Shown piece by piece: positions 43,435 to 51,609 of a stretch of 64,000 bases of DNA. Origin of the DNA: CAZAMI01 sp964627805 (GTDB lineage Archaea; Thermoproteota; Thermoprotei_A; Sulfolobales; NBVN01); assembly GCA_964627805.1 (NCBI GenBank), contig CAZVLA010000004.1:9648-73647 (forward strand). The letters are read 5' to 3'. The notes beneath the pieces are model-generated. The model was not told the origin of the DNA. It was given only the letters and a program-made list of their open reading frames with translations, and ran no database searches. A program made the translations under genes and the position numbers. Positions within the stretch are counted from its first letter, which is position 1. The number at the start of each line of letters is the position of its first letter.

Positions 43435-44031
43435 GTGGGTAGACTAGACGAAATAGTTAGTAAGAGAGTGGTTCCGGGTGATGAAGTATGTATAATTGAG
43501 GAGTTCCTACCTGGTATAGGGACTTACGAGAGTAGCGGTATCGTAAGGTCGGCCTTCATTGGTGAGGTAAGTATTGATATGAACATACGTGTAGTTAGTG
43601 TTAAACCTAGGGTTAGGGTACCTACATTACCTACGAAAGGTGTGGTAGTGTATGGTGTCGTAGCTGTCGTTAAGGATGAGTACGCCATAGTAAGGATATT
43701 GGCGGAGGCTAACGGGCATAAGTATCAGAACGTATTTACTGGCTTATTACACATAACTCAAGCGAGTGAAGGGTATGTTAAGAACCTATACGATGTACTT
43801 AGGGTAGGTGATTTAGTTAAGGCTAAGGTACTAAATGATAACCCACCATATAACTTAACCATTAGGGACCGTAAGTTGGGGGTCTTACTGGCCTTCTGCG
43901 GTAACTGTGGCTTAACCTTAGATAAGTCAAATAACGATACCCTAAAGTGCAGAAGGTGCGGTAATATTGAGAAGAGAAAATTAAGTATTGACTACGGTAA
44001 GATTAAGGGCCTAATAGGATGGGGTCGGTAA
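43435..44031 (+). CDS. csl4: Exosome subunit Csl4
   Basis: A 198-residue Csl4 homologue, one of the RNA-binding cap proteins of the archaeal exosome. An N-terminal domain (VVPGDEVCIIEEFLPGIGTY) precedes an S1 domain (about 65-145: VYGVVAVVKDEYAIVRILAE; VGDLVKAKVLND). A C-terminal zinc ribbon follows (FCGNCGLTLDKSN; CRRCGNIEKRKL). GTG start. Its last 13 bases overlap the DUF2067 gene. Confidence 0.93.
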   Translation: MGRLDEIVSKRVVPGDEVCIIEEFLPGIGTYESSGIVRSAFIGEVSIDMNIRVVSVKPRVRVPTLPTKGVVVYGVVAVVKDEYAIVRILAEANGHKYQNVFTGLLHITQASEGYVKNLYDVLRVGDLVKAKVLNDNPPYNLTIRDRKLGVLLAFCGNCGLTLDKSNNDTLKCRRCGNIEKRKLSIDYGKIKGLIGWGR

Positions 44032-44630
44032 GCTTAATACTTAATTGCGGCAATAGGGATAAATGCCTAGAACTACTTGATTACATACTTAATTACAGGG
44101 GGTTGAAGGGTACTTACATACAGTACTCAATAGACGATGGTAAACTGAGAATCTGGATCTCGGGTGCTGAGAGTGAAGCATTAGTAACTAAGCACGTAGT
44201 CATGAAGGCATATCGTGAGTGGAGAGCCTTAGACGCTTGGAGGAGAGGCGTTAGTGGTGTCAGTATAAACTTACTCATTAAGACTGTCGGTAAGCCGTTC
44301 GTATCAGAAGCACTTACTGAGGTACTTAAGATGCTAGGTTACGAGGCTGAGTTAAGTAGTGGTGTATTAGAGACTAATGCACCACCCGATGAAGTGGTTA
44401 GGGTGGCTAAGGAATTAGCTGAAGCACTTGAGAAGGTCGTTAAGTTTAGGCCTAGAGCCTCATATGCTGCTAAGGCGTTAGTAACTGCGTACTCAGTAAT
44501 TACTGGTAAGGACCCTCTAGAAGTCATTAAGGAGTTAGAGGATACGGGTTTTCTGGAGATTAGGGGTTATAGGGTATTAATTAAGGAGGAATGGAGGAGC
44601 TTATTAAGGAGGTTAGCCTCAAGGATTTAG
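44019..44630 (+). CDS. DUF2067 family protein
   Basis: A 203-residue protein that I recognise as the crenarchaeal DUF2067 type, found beside rpo11 and csl4. The N-terminus is alpha/beta (VSLILNCGNRDKCLELLDYIL; LRIWISGAESEALVTKHVV). The middle shows a K-homology- or BRCT-like alpha/beta core (VSEALTEVLKMLGYEAEL). No catalytic motif is visible. Its close packing between csl4 and rpo11 suggests an RNA-related function, by context only. Confidence 0.75.
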   Translation: MGSVSLILNCGNRDKCLELLDYILNYRGLKGTYIQYSIDDGKLRIWISGAESEALVTKHVVMKAYREWRALDAWRRGVSGVSINLLIKTVGKPFVSEALTEVLKMLGYEAELSSGVLETNAPPDEVVRVAKELAEALEKVVKFRPRASYAAKALVTAYSVITGKDPLEVIKELEDTGFLEIRGYRVLIKEEWRSLLRRLASRI

Positions 44631-44640
44631 GGTTAGAGAG

Positions 44641-44928
44641 ATGGAGCTAGAACTTAGGAAGAGAACTGATCGTGAGATAGTGTTTAAGATTTTAGGTGAG
44701 GATCACACACTAGGTAACTTAATAGCTAAGATGGCCCTAAGGCATCCAAACGTTGACTTAGCTGCGTACACGATCGAGCATCCCCTTGACGGGCAACCAA
44801 TAGTGAGGATAATTACTGATGGTAGTAAGGACCCTGTTGAGGTTCTTTTAGAAGTACTTAATGAGTCTAAGGAGATACTTAATGACTTACTTAGTAAGTT
44901 AAGGGCGAAGTTAGGTATTGAGGATTAG
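44641..44928 (+). CDS. rpo11: RNA polymerase subunit Rpo11 (RpoL)
   Basis: A 95-residue Rpo11. The signature FKILGEDHTLGNLIAKMALR followed by HPNVDLAAYTIEHPLDGQP identifies the alpha-like dimerisation domain that pairs with Rpo3. The C-terminal helix is charged (LNESKEILNDLLSKL). It is the last gene of the rightward L10e-to-rpo11 chain. Confidence 0.96.
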   Translation: MELELRKRTDREIVFKILGEDHTLGNLIAKMALRHPNVDLAAYTIEHPLDGQPIVRIITDGSKDPVEVLLEVLNESKEILNDLLSKLRAKLGIED

Positions 44929-45075
44929 GGTTAGATTAATTGGGGTTTTCTTGAGATTAGTCGTAACGCTTTACGTTACTTACTCTTAGGGGATGTAGTT
45001 AATAATGGTAGGGCGTAGATATACGTATTAGTACTATCTACGAAAAATGAGTAGGCAGTACCTTAGGTTGAGAGT

Positions 45076-46314
45076 ATGTACCGTGATAGAAGTATTGAGG
45101 ATTACATTAAGGTCATAGGAAGGAGGGAGATTGAAGAGATTACTGAGATAGCCAAGGATTTAGAGGGTATTAGGATAGTCCATATTAACGCTACAGCTTA
45201 TGGAGGAGGTGTTGCTGAGATACTAAGTAGTTTAGTACCGTTAATGAACTCTGTAGGTCTCAGGGTTAAGTGGTCAGTTATTAGGGGTGATGAGAGGTTC
45301 TTCAAAATAACTAAGAGTATACATAACGCACTACAGGGCAATAAAAGCATTAAGTTAAGTAGGGATGATATGAAGTACTACGTAGAAGTTGCCAGTAAGA
45401 ATTCAGACTTAATTGATGAGAACTACGACGTAGTAGTAATTCATGATCCCCAACCATTACCTCTAGTAAGGTACAGAGGAAGTAATCACTGGTTATGGAG
45501 GTGCCACATAGATCTCTCAGATCCTAATGAGGAGGTGTGGAAAGTAATTAGTGGCTTCGTTAATAAGTTCGACGCAGCCATCTTTACCCATGAGAAGTAC
45601 GTACCTAGAGACTTAAGGGTTAGTAGGGTGTATATTAAGTGGCCAGCAATAGATCCGTTAACTGATAAGAATAGGGACTTAAGTGAGGACGTAATTAATG
45701 AAGTATTAATTAAGTTCGATGTCGACCCTGAGAGACCGTTGATAGGTCAAGTATCGAGGTTCGATCCCTGGAAGAATACGTTGGGAGTTATAGATACGTA
45801 TAGGTTAGTTAAGAAGTACTGCCCAGAAGTACAGTTAGCTATCATAGGCTCATTCGCTCACGATGACCCCGAGGGTGAGGAGTGGTATAGGAAAACGCTT
45901 AATTACGCAGGTAGTGATAGGGATATACACATATTAACTAATAAGGACGGTGTTGGTAGTTTAGAAGTTAATGCCTTTCAAAGGGCATTCAATGTAGCGC
46001 TTCAGCTATCGATCCGTGAAGGCTTTGGATTAGCGGTTACTGAGGCATTATGGAAGGGGACGCCAGTAGTAGCTACGGCAGTTGGTGGTATACCTCTCCA
46101 AGTAATTAATGGATTCAACGGCTACTTAGTAGGTAGTGCGTCTGAGGCAGCTGCTAAGGTAATTAAGTTATTAAGGAGACCTTGGCTAGCTAAGGTATTA
46201 GGTATTAATGGTAGGGAGCATGTAAGGAGGAACTTCCTAATAACTAGGTTACTTAAGGACTACTTACTAATAATTAAAGAATTAATTAGTCAGACACAGG
46301 GAAGCTCCTCATAG
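45076..46314 (+). CDS. Trehalose synthase (TreT)-like family 4 glycosyltransferase
   Basis: A 412-residue GT4 glycosyltransferase. IVHINATAYGGGVAEILSSL near the N-terminus and VSRFDPWKNTLGVIDTYRLV are characteristic of TreT and its sucrose-synthase-like relatives. The C-terminal nucleotide-sugar motif is IREGFGLAVTEALWKGTPVV (E-x7-E). TreT makes trehalose from glucose and ADP- or UDP-glucose; substrate choice cannot be read here. It stands alone after a 147-base gap that contains a short hairpin, and it ends convergently with the GINS gene, overlapping by 6 bp. Confidence 0.85.
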   Translation: MYRDRSIEDYIKVIGRREIEEITEIAKDLEGIRIVHINATAYGGGVAEILSSLVPLMNSVGLRVKWSVIRGDERFFKITKSIHNALQGNKSIKLSRDDMKYYVEVASKNSDLIDENYDVVVIHDPQPLPLVRYRGSNHWLWRCHIDLSDPNEEVWKVISGFVNKFDAAIFTHEKYVPRDLRVSRVYIKWPAIDPLTDKNRDLSEDVINEVLIKFDVDPERPLIGQVSRFDPWKNTLGVIDTYRLVKKYCPEVQLAIIGSFAHDDPEGEEWYRKTLNYAGSDRDIHILTNKDGVGSLEVNAFQRAFNVALQLSIREGFGLAVTEALWKGTPVVATAVGGIPLQVINGFNGYLVGSASEAAAKVIKLLRRPWLAKVLGINGREHVRRNFLITRLLKDYLLIIKELISQTQGSSS

Positions 46315-46800
46315 TTCGGTGTTGATGCGGGCTTCATCATCCACCAACGAATCTGAAACCAACTTAACTAACCCTAACGCTTTAAGAAATGACGCGCTCA
46401 GCACGTCCAATACAGTCGTTGAGCCTTCCCTAAACACTCTATTACCTAAACTAAAGTTCCTCAGAACCTTAACAACCACATAGCCTTCAGCATCAACTAA
46501 CCCTAGGAAATACGCTTTATAGAAAGTACTTACTACATCAATTAACTTAAGAAGTAGTAATTCGTCGAAACTACCTTCAGGTACGCCCACCTCTAAGGCC
46601 TTGCTAAGCCTCACCTTACTTAAAGAATTAATTACTTCATTAATAAGGGATTCGTACTTACTACATACCTCGTCATCGAGTCTAGATAGGCACCACCAGT
46701 AACCCTCAATGACTTCTCTAGATACGCTCTCTAAATCATCACTACCTAACTTAACTAATTCCTTACTAGTTATTTCATTCCTTATTAATTCCTTAAGCAT
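46309..46800 (-). CDS. gins15: DNA replication GINS subunit (Gins15-like)
   Basis: A 163-residue helical protein with the GINS pattern: a long helical N-terminal domain (EITSKELVKLGSDDLESVSREV; VINSLSKVRLSKALE) and a small C-terminal beta domain (VVVKVLRNFSLGNRVFREGS). The sequence alone is weak. The location directly upstream of priS and pcna matches the crenarchaeal cluster where gins15 lies, so I assign Gins15. It would act in the CMG-like replicative helicase. It is 12 bp downstream of priS on the same strand. Confidence 0.78.
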   Translation of the reverse strand: MLKELIRNEITSKELVKLGSDDLESVSREVIEGYWWCLSRLDDEVCSKYESLINEVINSLSKVRLSKALEVGVPEGSFDELLLLKLIDVVSTFYKAYFLGLVDAEGYVVVKVLRNFSLGNRVFREGSTTVLDVLSASFLKALGLVKLVSDSLVDDEARINTEL

Positions 46801-46812
46801 GAACCGAGCACC

Positions 46813-47856
46813 TCACAGTATTTTAACTATTTCGTAAAGACCGTTAAGGGCTAAGAAAATACCTAAGTATGTAGGCACTTTACTTAAACCGCTTCTATTT
46901 AGTGTGAACTCCCTACCTAGAAATGAGACCTTACCAAGTGGTTCAACACCCTTCCTAGGTTTTACCAATACGTGTCCCTTCCAAGGAGCTATCTCAGTAG
47001 AGTACTTAAAGCTAAGTAACTCACTCTCACTTCCCAGTAGTATCGCAGGTAAGCCTGACTTACCATTTATGCTTCCTGGTATTCTAATTAAGCGTGAGAC
47101 GTCCTGAGTTACTTGCTCATCTATCTCAACACTTAACTTCCTAACACCTTCAATTACGTCCTCATGCGTGAAATCATCATTAAGCAAGCCCTCCCTAACT
47201 AACCTACCTGCCCAACCACCATCTATGGAATCCAATACTATCCTTGCCTTAACCCTCCCCCTCCTTATGGGTTTAGGTAGTGGAGATAATCTCTCCGGGT
47301 CGATACCCACTCCCTTAATGTAGTCAACTAATTCTCTTCTTTGATAACTACTTAACTTAAGCCAGTCATCATCCTTAGGTCTAACGACTGTATGGAACCC
47401 CCTATTACCGCTGAAGTATATCATTATCTCGTCATTAGTGAATCCGAAGTCGTGTTTAAGTATGTCTATTAGTCTTAATTCATGCTCTTTAGCTAACTCT
47501 ATACATTCATTACTAATAAACTCAATAGACTTACCTCCTACCTCTACCTTCTCTACATCACATCCAGGTATGTGATCAGCATCAATGTCGAACATTAACT
47601 CACTACCCAACCAACCCTTCTCCTCCATCCTCTCAGCTGCTGGGTCTCTATAGATAGCTGATGAGTAGTATGCCTGCCTAGGTGTTTTACTTACTAAGTA
47701 ATTACGTAGGAGTGCTTCGTTCTGGAATGAGAGGTGCCTAACATAAACACCTTTCTCATACGTTTGAAAAGCGAATTCGCGTAGCATAAAATCCTTAGGT
47801 AAGTACAGCTTAGCTGAGGTGTAGTACTCCCTAAGTAGGTCCCTAAGAAGATCCAT
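46813..47856 (-). CDS. priS: DNA primase small (catalytic) subunit PriS
   Basis: A 347-residue PriS. LLREYYTSAKLYLPKDFMLR, REFAFQTYEKG, and the catalytic metal site GSELMFDIDADHIPGC (the D-I-D motif) are seen. The FSGNRGFHTVV motif with its S-G-x-R-G-x-H is the nucleotide-binding part. VTQDVSRLIRIPGSINGKSG is also typical. It makes RNA or DNA primers with PriL. Its ATG overlaps the pcna stop by one base, and gins15 follows, giving a pcna-priS-gins15 operon. Confidence 0.96.
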   Translation of the reverse strand: MDLLRDLLREYYTSAKLYLPKDFMLREFAFQTYEKGVYVRHLSFQNEALLRNYLVSKTPRQAYYSSAIYRDPAAERMEEKGWLGSELMFDIDADHIPGCDVEKVEVGGKSIEFISNECIELAKEHELRLIDILKHDFGFTNDEIMIYFSGNRGFHTVVRPKDDDWLKLSSYQRRELVDYIKGVGIDPERLSPLPKPIRRGRVKARIVLDSIDGGWAGRLVREGLLNDDFTHEDVIEGVRKLSVEIDEQVTQDVSRLIRIPGSINGKSGLPAILLGSESELLSFKYSTEIAPWKGHVLVKPRKGVEPLGKVSFLGREFTLNRSGLSKVPTYLGIFLALNGLYEIVKIL

Positions 47857-48602
47857 TACTCCACCCTAGGTGCTACGTAGTAGTTTACTTTGGCCCCTTG
47901 AACGTAGTTAAGTTCTAGGTGTAGCGGCATGTCAGTATCTGCTTGAATTACTACAGTATCTGCTAACTTAATGGGTTGCTTCATGTAGCTTAAGTACTCC
48001 ATACCGTAGGTAACTGAAAATCCTGGATTCCCAACATTAGCCTCATCCAGCGTACCTCTCTCAATATCTAAGACGATCTCAGCCTCACCTAAGTCACTAA
48101 TTGATTGTAGCTTTATGCTCCTTTCATCACCTGTTATCTTAAGTACATCGCCTACGTCCTCAATAGCCTTAACAGCTTCGTGAAGTACGCTACCCCCTAC
48201 CTTGTACGTGTTCTTATACTCAATACTTAACTCAGGTATTTCCTCAGCTGTAGCCTCTGACTGTAGAGGTAGTTTAAAGTATCTAGGAACGCCTCTACGC
48301 TCAAACATGAAAGTTATTGATGATTGATCCCAATCAATACCTATCTTATCATCCTTCTCTGCAGTCCTCATTATCTTACTCATGTCCTCGATGTTGAGGA
48401 TTAGTTTAACGTCCTCGCTAACCTCGAAGGCGTCAAAGCCTTCTCTAGGGATTATCAACTCCACTAATGCTGTCCTTGAGGGATCCATTGCCTTGAATTT
48501 CAAGCCCTCACTACTTACCTCAAGAAGCCCTACCTCAACGAACTTGCCCGTAGCTGCTATTAAGTACCTCCATAACCTAGCGTCTGCGAATAATAGCTTC
48601 AT
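47856..48602 (-). CDS. pcn: Sliding clamp PCNA
   Basis: A 248-residue PCNA. Two related domains: residues 1-120 (KLLFADARLWRYLIAATGKF; GLKFKAMDPSRTALVELIIP; the last is the family's MDPSxVAL motif), and a second half ending LADTVVIQADTDMPLHLELN. The interdomain loop RYFKLPLQSEATAEEIPEL is present. Crenarchaea often have three PCNAs forming a heterotrimer; only one is seen here. I start at ATG 48602; a GTG three codons earlier is open. Confidence 0.95.
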   Translation of the reverse strand: MKLLFADARLWRYLIAATGKFVEVGLLEVSSEGLKFKAMDPSRTALVELIIPREGFDAFEVSEDVKLILNIEDMSKIMRTAEKDDKIGIDWDQSSITFMFERRGVPRYFKLPLQSEATAEEIPELSIEYKNTYKVGGSVLHEAVKAIEDVGDVLKITGDERSIKLQSISDLGEAEIVLDIERGTLDEANVGNPGFSVTYGMEYLSYMKQPIKLADTVVIQADTDMPLHLELNYVQGAKVNYYVAPRVE

Positions 48603-48689
48603 ATACTGCACCGATTAATGTCTACCTTAGATTACTTATATAACTACCTCAGTAAATTAGCGTGGTTAGGAATGAGAAAGACGTAGTAA

Positions 48690-49034
48690 CTACTCGTACT
48701 CACGCCATACATGACCGCATTTAGTGCATTTATATATCCTCGTAGGCGGTTCATCAGCTCTCCTAGTCTGTATTATCTTGTAGTAAGCCTCGTCATGACC
48801 GCACTTAGGGCACTTAACACCCCTCATCTTAGGTACCCCCTTAAAGATCTCCTCAACATCAATGACGTAGGTCCTCTCAACCTCCTTCCTATGCTGCACC
48901 CTCCTCTTGAGTAAGAGTGGTGCTGGGTTCGACTTACTAGCGTCTACTTCATAACCACATCTAGGACATACAAGTACTGTCCTATCACCTTTTCTCCTAG
49001 GTACCATAATACTACCGCATTTAGGGCAGAACAC
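48690..49034 (-). CDS. tfs: Transcription factor S (TFS)
   Basis: A 114-residue TFS with both zinc ribbons: N-terminal MFCPKCGSIMVPRRKGDR with LVCPRCGYE, and C-terminal VKCPKCGHDEAYYKIIQTRR followed by ADEPPTRIYKCTKCGHVW. The ADEPP tip keeps the Asp-Glu dyad that reaches into the polymerase and triggers transcript cleavage, so it should be active. It is transcribed leftward between a small unknown gene and pcna. Confidence 0.96.
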   Translation of the reverse strand: MFCPKCGSIMVPRRKGDRTVLVCPRCGYEVDASKSNPAPLLLKRRVQHRKEVERTYVIDVEEIFKGVPKMRGVKCPKCGHDEAYYKIIQTRRADEPPTRIYKCTKCGHVWREYE

Positions 49035-49052
49035 CCCTCACTCACCCCCGAA

Positions 49053-49421
49053 TTACTGTGTTAAAGAGCTTGCAGAGGTTATTAGCTTAACTAACTCACT
49101 CACTAACCTCCTCATGAACAAGCAGGAATTAATGAGTACCCCCTCAGTACTTGGGAGTAACCTCTCACTAATTAGTTCCGGTAAATCTCTACAATCCCTA
49201 CCACTCAAATTAACCCAAAACCTAACCTCCCGAAACCTAGGATTACTCCTCAACCACTCAGTAACACTACCCAAATCACCGAACCTCAATCCCAGATCCT
49301 CAAAACCCTTAACACCCCTAACAACAGCATATAGGACAGCCTTAAGGCCATTAGCTAAAGTAAACTCAAGAAGCAACATAAACCTAACCTCACTCTTAAG
49401 GGGCTGCTTAACCTCAGACAC
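49053..49421 (-). CDS. Conserved hypothetical protein
   Basis: Unrecognised 122-residue protein just upstream of tfs on the same strand, 18 bp away, and probably co-transcribed. It begins with GTG and contains VRFMLLLEFTLANGLKAVLYAVVRG and VREVRFWVNLSG-like strands, followed by a helical C-terminus (LLPSTEGVLINSC; RRLVSELVKLI). It appears to be a small alpha/beta protein. Pcc1 (KEOPS) was considered because it is sometimes a TFS neighbour, but the sequence does not fit well. Confidence 0.55.
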   Translation of the reverse strand: MSEVKQPLKSEVRFMLLLEFTLANGLKAVLYAVVRGVKGFEDLGLRFGDLGSVTEWLRSNPRFREVRFWVNLSGRDCRDLPELISERLLPSTEGVLINSCLFMRRLVSELVKLITSASSLTQ

Positions 49422-49456
49422 GATACTACCGAAAGCAACATACTAACAACAAAATA

Positions 49457-49464
49457 AAATATAC
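49457..49464 (+). promoter_or_regulatory. TATA box for tRNA-Arg
   Basis: AAATATAC-like element about 25-30 bases before the first base of tRNA-Arg. Confidence 0.45.
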
Positions 49465-49486
49465 AACCCAAAACCAAGAACAGATA

Positions 49487-49564
49487 GGGCCCGTGGCCTA
49501 GCCAGGAGAGGGCGCCGGCCTTCGGAGCCGGAGACCCCGGGTTCAAATCCCGGCGGGCCCGCCA
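49487..49564 (+). tRNA. tRNA-Arg (TCG), element insertion site
   Basis: Acceptor GGGCCCG (49487-49493) pairs with CGGGCCC (49554-49560), then discriminator G and encoded CCA. The anticodon stem CCGGC/GCCGG surrounds loop CTTCGGA with anticodon TCG, giving Arg. No intron, and the arms are normal. A broken tyrosine recombinase starts 86 bases downstream and the DNA style changes right after the CCA, so this tRNA probably served as the attachment site of an integrative element. No second copy of its 3' end is seen in the rest of the window. Confidence 0.95.
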
Positions 49565-49597
49565 CATAAAATACCCTAAATATAAGTTTTTCGAAGC

Positions 49598-49635
49598 GTC
49601 CCAGGTAAGTTTTTATACCTCTGGGACTGTCCCAG
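49598..49635. promoter_or_regulatory. Palindromic operator upstream of the recombinase
   Basis: A perfect 15-bp palindrome CTGGGACTGTCCCAG (49621-49635) lies 15 bases before the recombinase ATG. A third half-site GTCCCAG is at 49598-49604, and GGGAC recurs just after the ATG. A tttttatacc TATA-like element (about 49611-49619) sits between the half-sites, so a bound protein would block transcription. The recombinase N-terminus has a helix-turn-helix that could bind it. Confidence 0.55.
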
Positions 49636-49649
49636 ACTCATGATGGGAA

Positions 49650-51006
49650 ATGGGACAAGGGCATTGCGTACTGGAGGAATGGCAAGCACGTGAGGTGCTT
49701 CATAAACTCTACCGGCAATACGGAAGCGTGAGAAAACTAGCCGAGGCACTCGGAGCGAGTAAATCCTCGACCCACCGCTGGCTGAAGGGCGAGTCGATAC
49801 TGGTTCTCATCCGCATGAAGCTATGTGAAATGCTACCAGAGGAAGAGCTGGTCCAGATACTGAAGGGCCCCGAGCTCCTCCGAAAATACGGCCTGGTTGA
49901 CGAGGAGGGGAGGCTCAACAAGCCACTCGTTCTCGCCCTGATAGACGCGCTGATGCAAGACGAGGCGCTGAAGGATGAGGTGTTAAACTACCTGTTAAAG
50001 TACTATAAGCGAGACCTCCAGGAGCGGTTAAGCGAAATCTTGCCCAAGATAGTTCTGGAGTGGAGCCCTGACTTCGAGCGCTGGCTCACAGAGAAGAAGA
50101 GCAAGCCTATTTCCGAGCGAACACTGCGCGACTACCGTAACCTCTGGTATAGATGTCTTGAAGGCAAGGTGTTGGGGTGGCACCTGCTTAAACAGTTGGA
50201 AGGAAACAAAATGCTCTGCAACGATGGCAAATATCATCCTACGGGGTGGGCTCGTCAAATATTCAGACACTACATTAGGTATCTATATGCAAGCGGGAAG
50301 CTTGACTGGGATACCTACTCGCGTCTATTACTAGTTGTGCCCGGGAGGCGTTACGGTCGCAGGGTTAGCCAGAAGGTTGTCCGCGAATAGGACGTTATCG
50401 CGACTATAAGGAAGCTTGATGAGGCTGGGCGCGGCGATATCCTCACACTCTACCTCTTAATCCTTGGGTCGGGTGTCCGGTTTCTTCACGTGCTTGAGGC
50501 GCTTAACAACTGGAATCCCGAGGAAGAGCTATATGTACCCTATCTCAATAGAAACATTAAGCGGCTCGAATGCTTCGATGAATTCTGCCGGTACTACCTC
50601 GGCAAGGAAAAACAGTATCAAGCCAGCGGGCTTCATATACTTCCCCCGAATCATCCTACCACTAGTCAAGACATTCGCAGGAAAGCTCCCGAACCGTCGC
50701 CGAATAGAGAAGGTAGTGAAGAAGCTTAACGGGCTGCCTCCAAAATACATCCGTATCTTCGCACTAAGAGAAATGAAGCGAATCCTTGGCGATAACGATG
50801 TGTATAAATTCATAGTCGGGAAGTTCGGCGAACTTACGGTTTCAGCAAGGCACTACATGGATTTACTAGAAGAGGCTGACAAGGTTTACCCGAAATACAT
50901 CGGGCGATGGAGTGAGGTTGTGAGAAGAGGGATTGGACCCGACGTTGAATCCGGCGATGTTATCGTGCTTGTGCCGAAGAAGGAGGAAACGGACCGCAGA
51001 CTGTAA
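49650..51006 (+). pseudogene. Archaeal tyrosine recombinase (integrase), interrupted by a stop and a frameshift
   Basis: A once-continuous recombinase of about 450 residues. Part 1 (49650-50390) has a helix-turn-helix (SVRKLAEALGASKSSTHRWL) and a core-binding domain (ERTLRDYRNLWYRCLEG). It ends at an in-frame TAG (50388-50390). The same frame continues with LLILGSGVRFLHVLEALNNW, holding the first catalytic Arg. At an A5 run (50608-50612) the frame shifts by one; removing one A joins it to FIYFPRIILPLVKT, KYIRIFALREMKRIL and VSARHYMDLLEEADK, where Tyr (50854-50856) is the likely nucleophile. Two lesions argue for decay, not programmed decoding, though sequencing error at the A run is possible. 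Its position by tRNA-Arg marks the element end. Confidence 0.82.
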
Positions 51007-51264
51007 AGCCTTGCCCGCGCCCAGTTTTAAGTAGTCGTGCTTCATGTAGGAGAGGTGGCTACTGCTGAACGACACTTCCCCGATTCTAGTTCATACACCT
51101 AAACACAATGCCGTAGTATGGTTATCTCGTCCTCCCCCTAGTTCAGCAACAAGTTTCCCCATTTCATCACTTTAAAAGCATGCACACTTTATTAGGATTT
51201 AAGAGATAAAGCAACGAAATATGCATTCATGTGTTTTCATTAACTTATATCATGAAATGAAGGA
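51007..51264. other. Non-coding stretch between the recombinase and the metallopeptidase
   Basis: 258 bases with no convincing gene. An 8-bp inverted repeat TGCTGAAC (51063-51070) / GTTCAGCA (51141-51148) is present, with a third partial copy CTAGTTCA between them. The part from about 51170 onward is AT-rich and lies 3' of the leftward metallopeptidase gene. It may hold a terminator or a remnant of the element's recombination zone; nothing firmer can be said. Confidence 0.35.
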
Positions 51265-51609
51265 TTATAGTGGATGTTTAAACCTTATATAAACAGAGTT
51301 TATAATCCGGCTTTCAAGTCTTGCTATCTCTTCTCTGGAATACAGCTTTTCCATTTCCTCCCAGAATCTTTTATCGTGCTGTATTGAGCCCGTTTTATAG
51401 TGTGCAAGTTCATGTATTAAGATGTACTTCAGGGATTCATCGTCAAGCTCGTGTACGATGTACTTGTTCAATCGTATAGTCTTGGTTTTAAACGATATTG
51501 ACGCTATTTTACGTTTCATTGGATAAAGCACTACACGTAGGCCGTTATCCTCTATTCCCCAAAGCTCCATAGCTTCGCGAAGCAACTTCTCAATTCTTTG
51601 TTTTGTCAC
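51265..51609 (-). CDS. YgjP/SprT-like small zinc metallopeptidase
   Basis: A 114-residue protein with the zincin motif ILIHELAHYKTGSIQHDKRFW: HELAH at 66-70 and a third ligand His78 in QHDKRFW. This is the pattern of the YgjP/M48-like family that is often located beside Type I restriction genes. Its start lies 20 bp inside the 3' end of hsdR, so it is translated as the last gene of the hsdM-hsdS-hsdR operon. It may process or regulate the restriction complex, but that role is unproven. All three histidines are intact. Confidence 0.85.
   Translation of the reverse strand: MTKQRIEKLLREAMELWGIEDNGLRVVLYPMKRKIASISFKTKTIRLNKYIVHELDDESLKYILIHELAHYKTGSIQHDKRFWEEMEKLYSREEIARLESRIINSVYIRFKHPL

Noticed and set aside
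49355..49567. 70-codon - strand ORF across tRNA-Arg
   Set aside because: It runs antisense through the tRNA and has no conserved features.
50388..50390. TAG as pyrrolysine or programmed readthrough
   Set aside because: No PylS/PylT context is seen, and a second, independent frameshift downstream shows the gene is decayed.
50464..51006. 180-codon ORF as a separate gene
   Set aside because: Only its later part is family-like; the first 50 codons are out-of-frame sequence of the recombinase, so it is part of the broken integrase.
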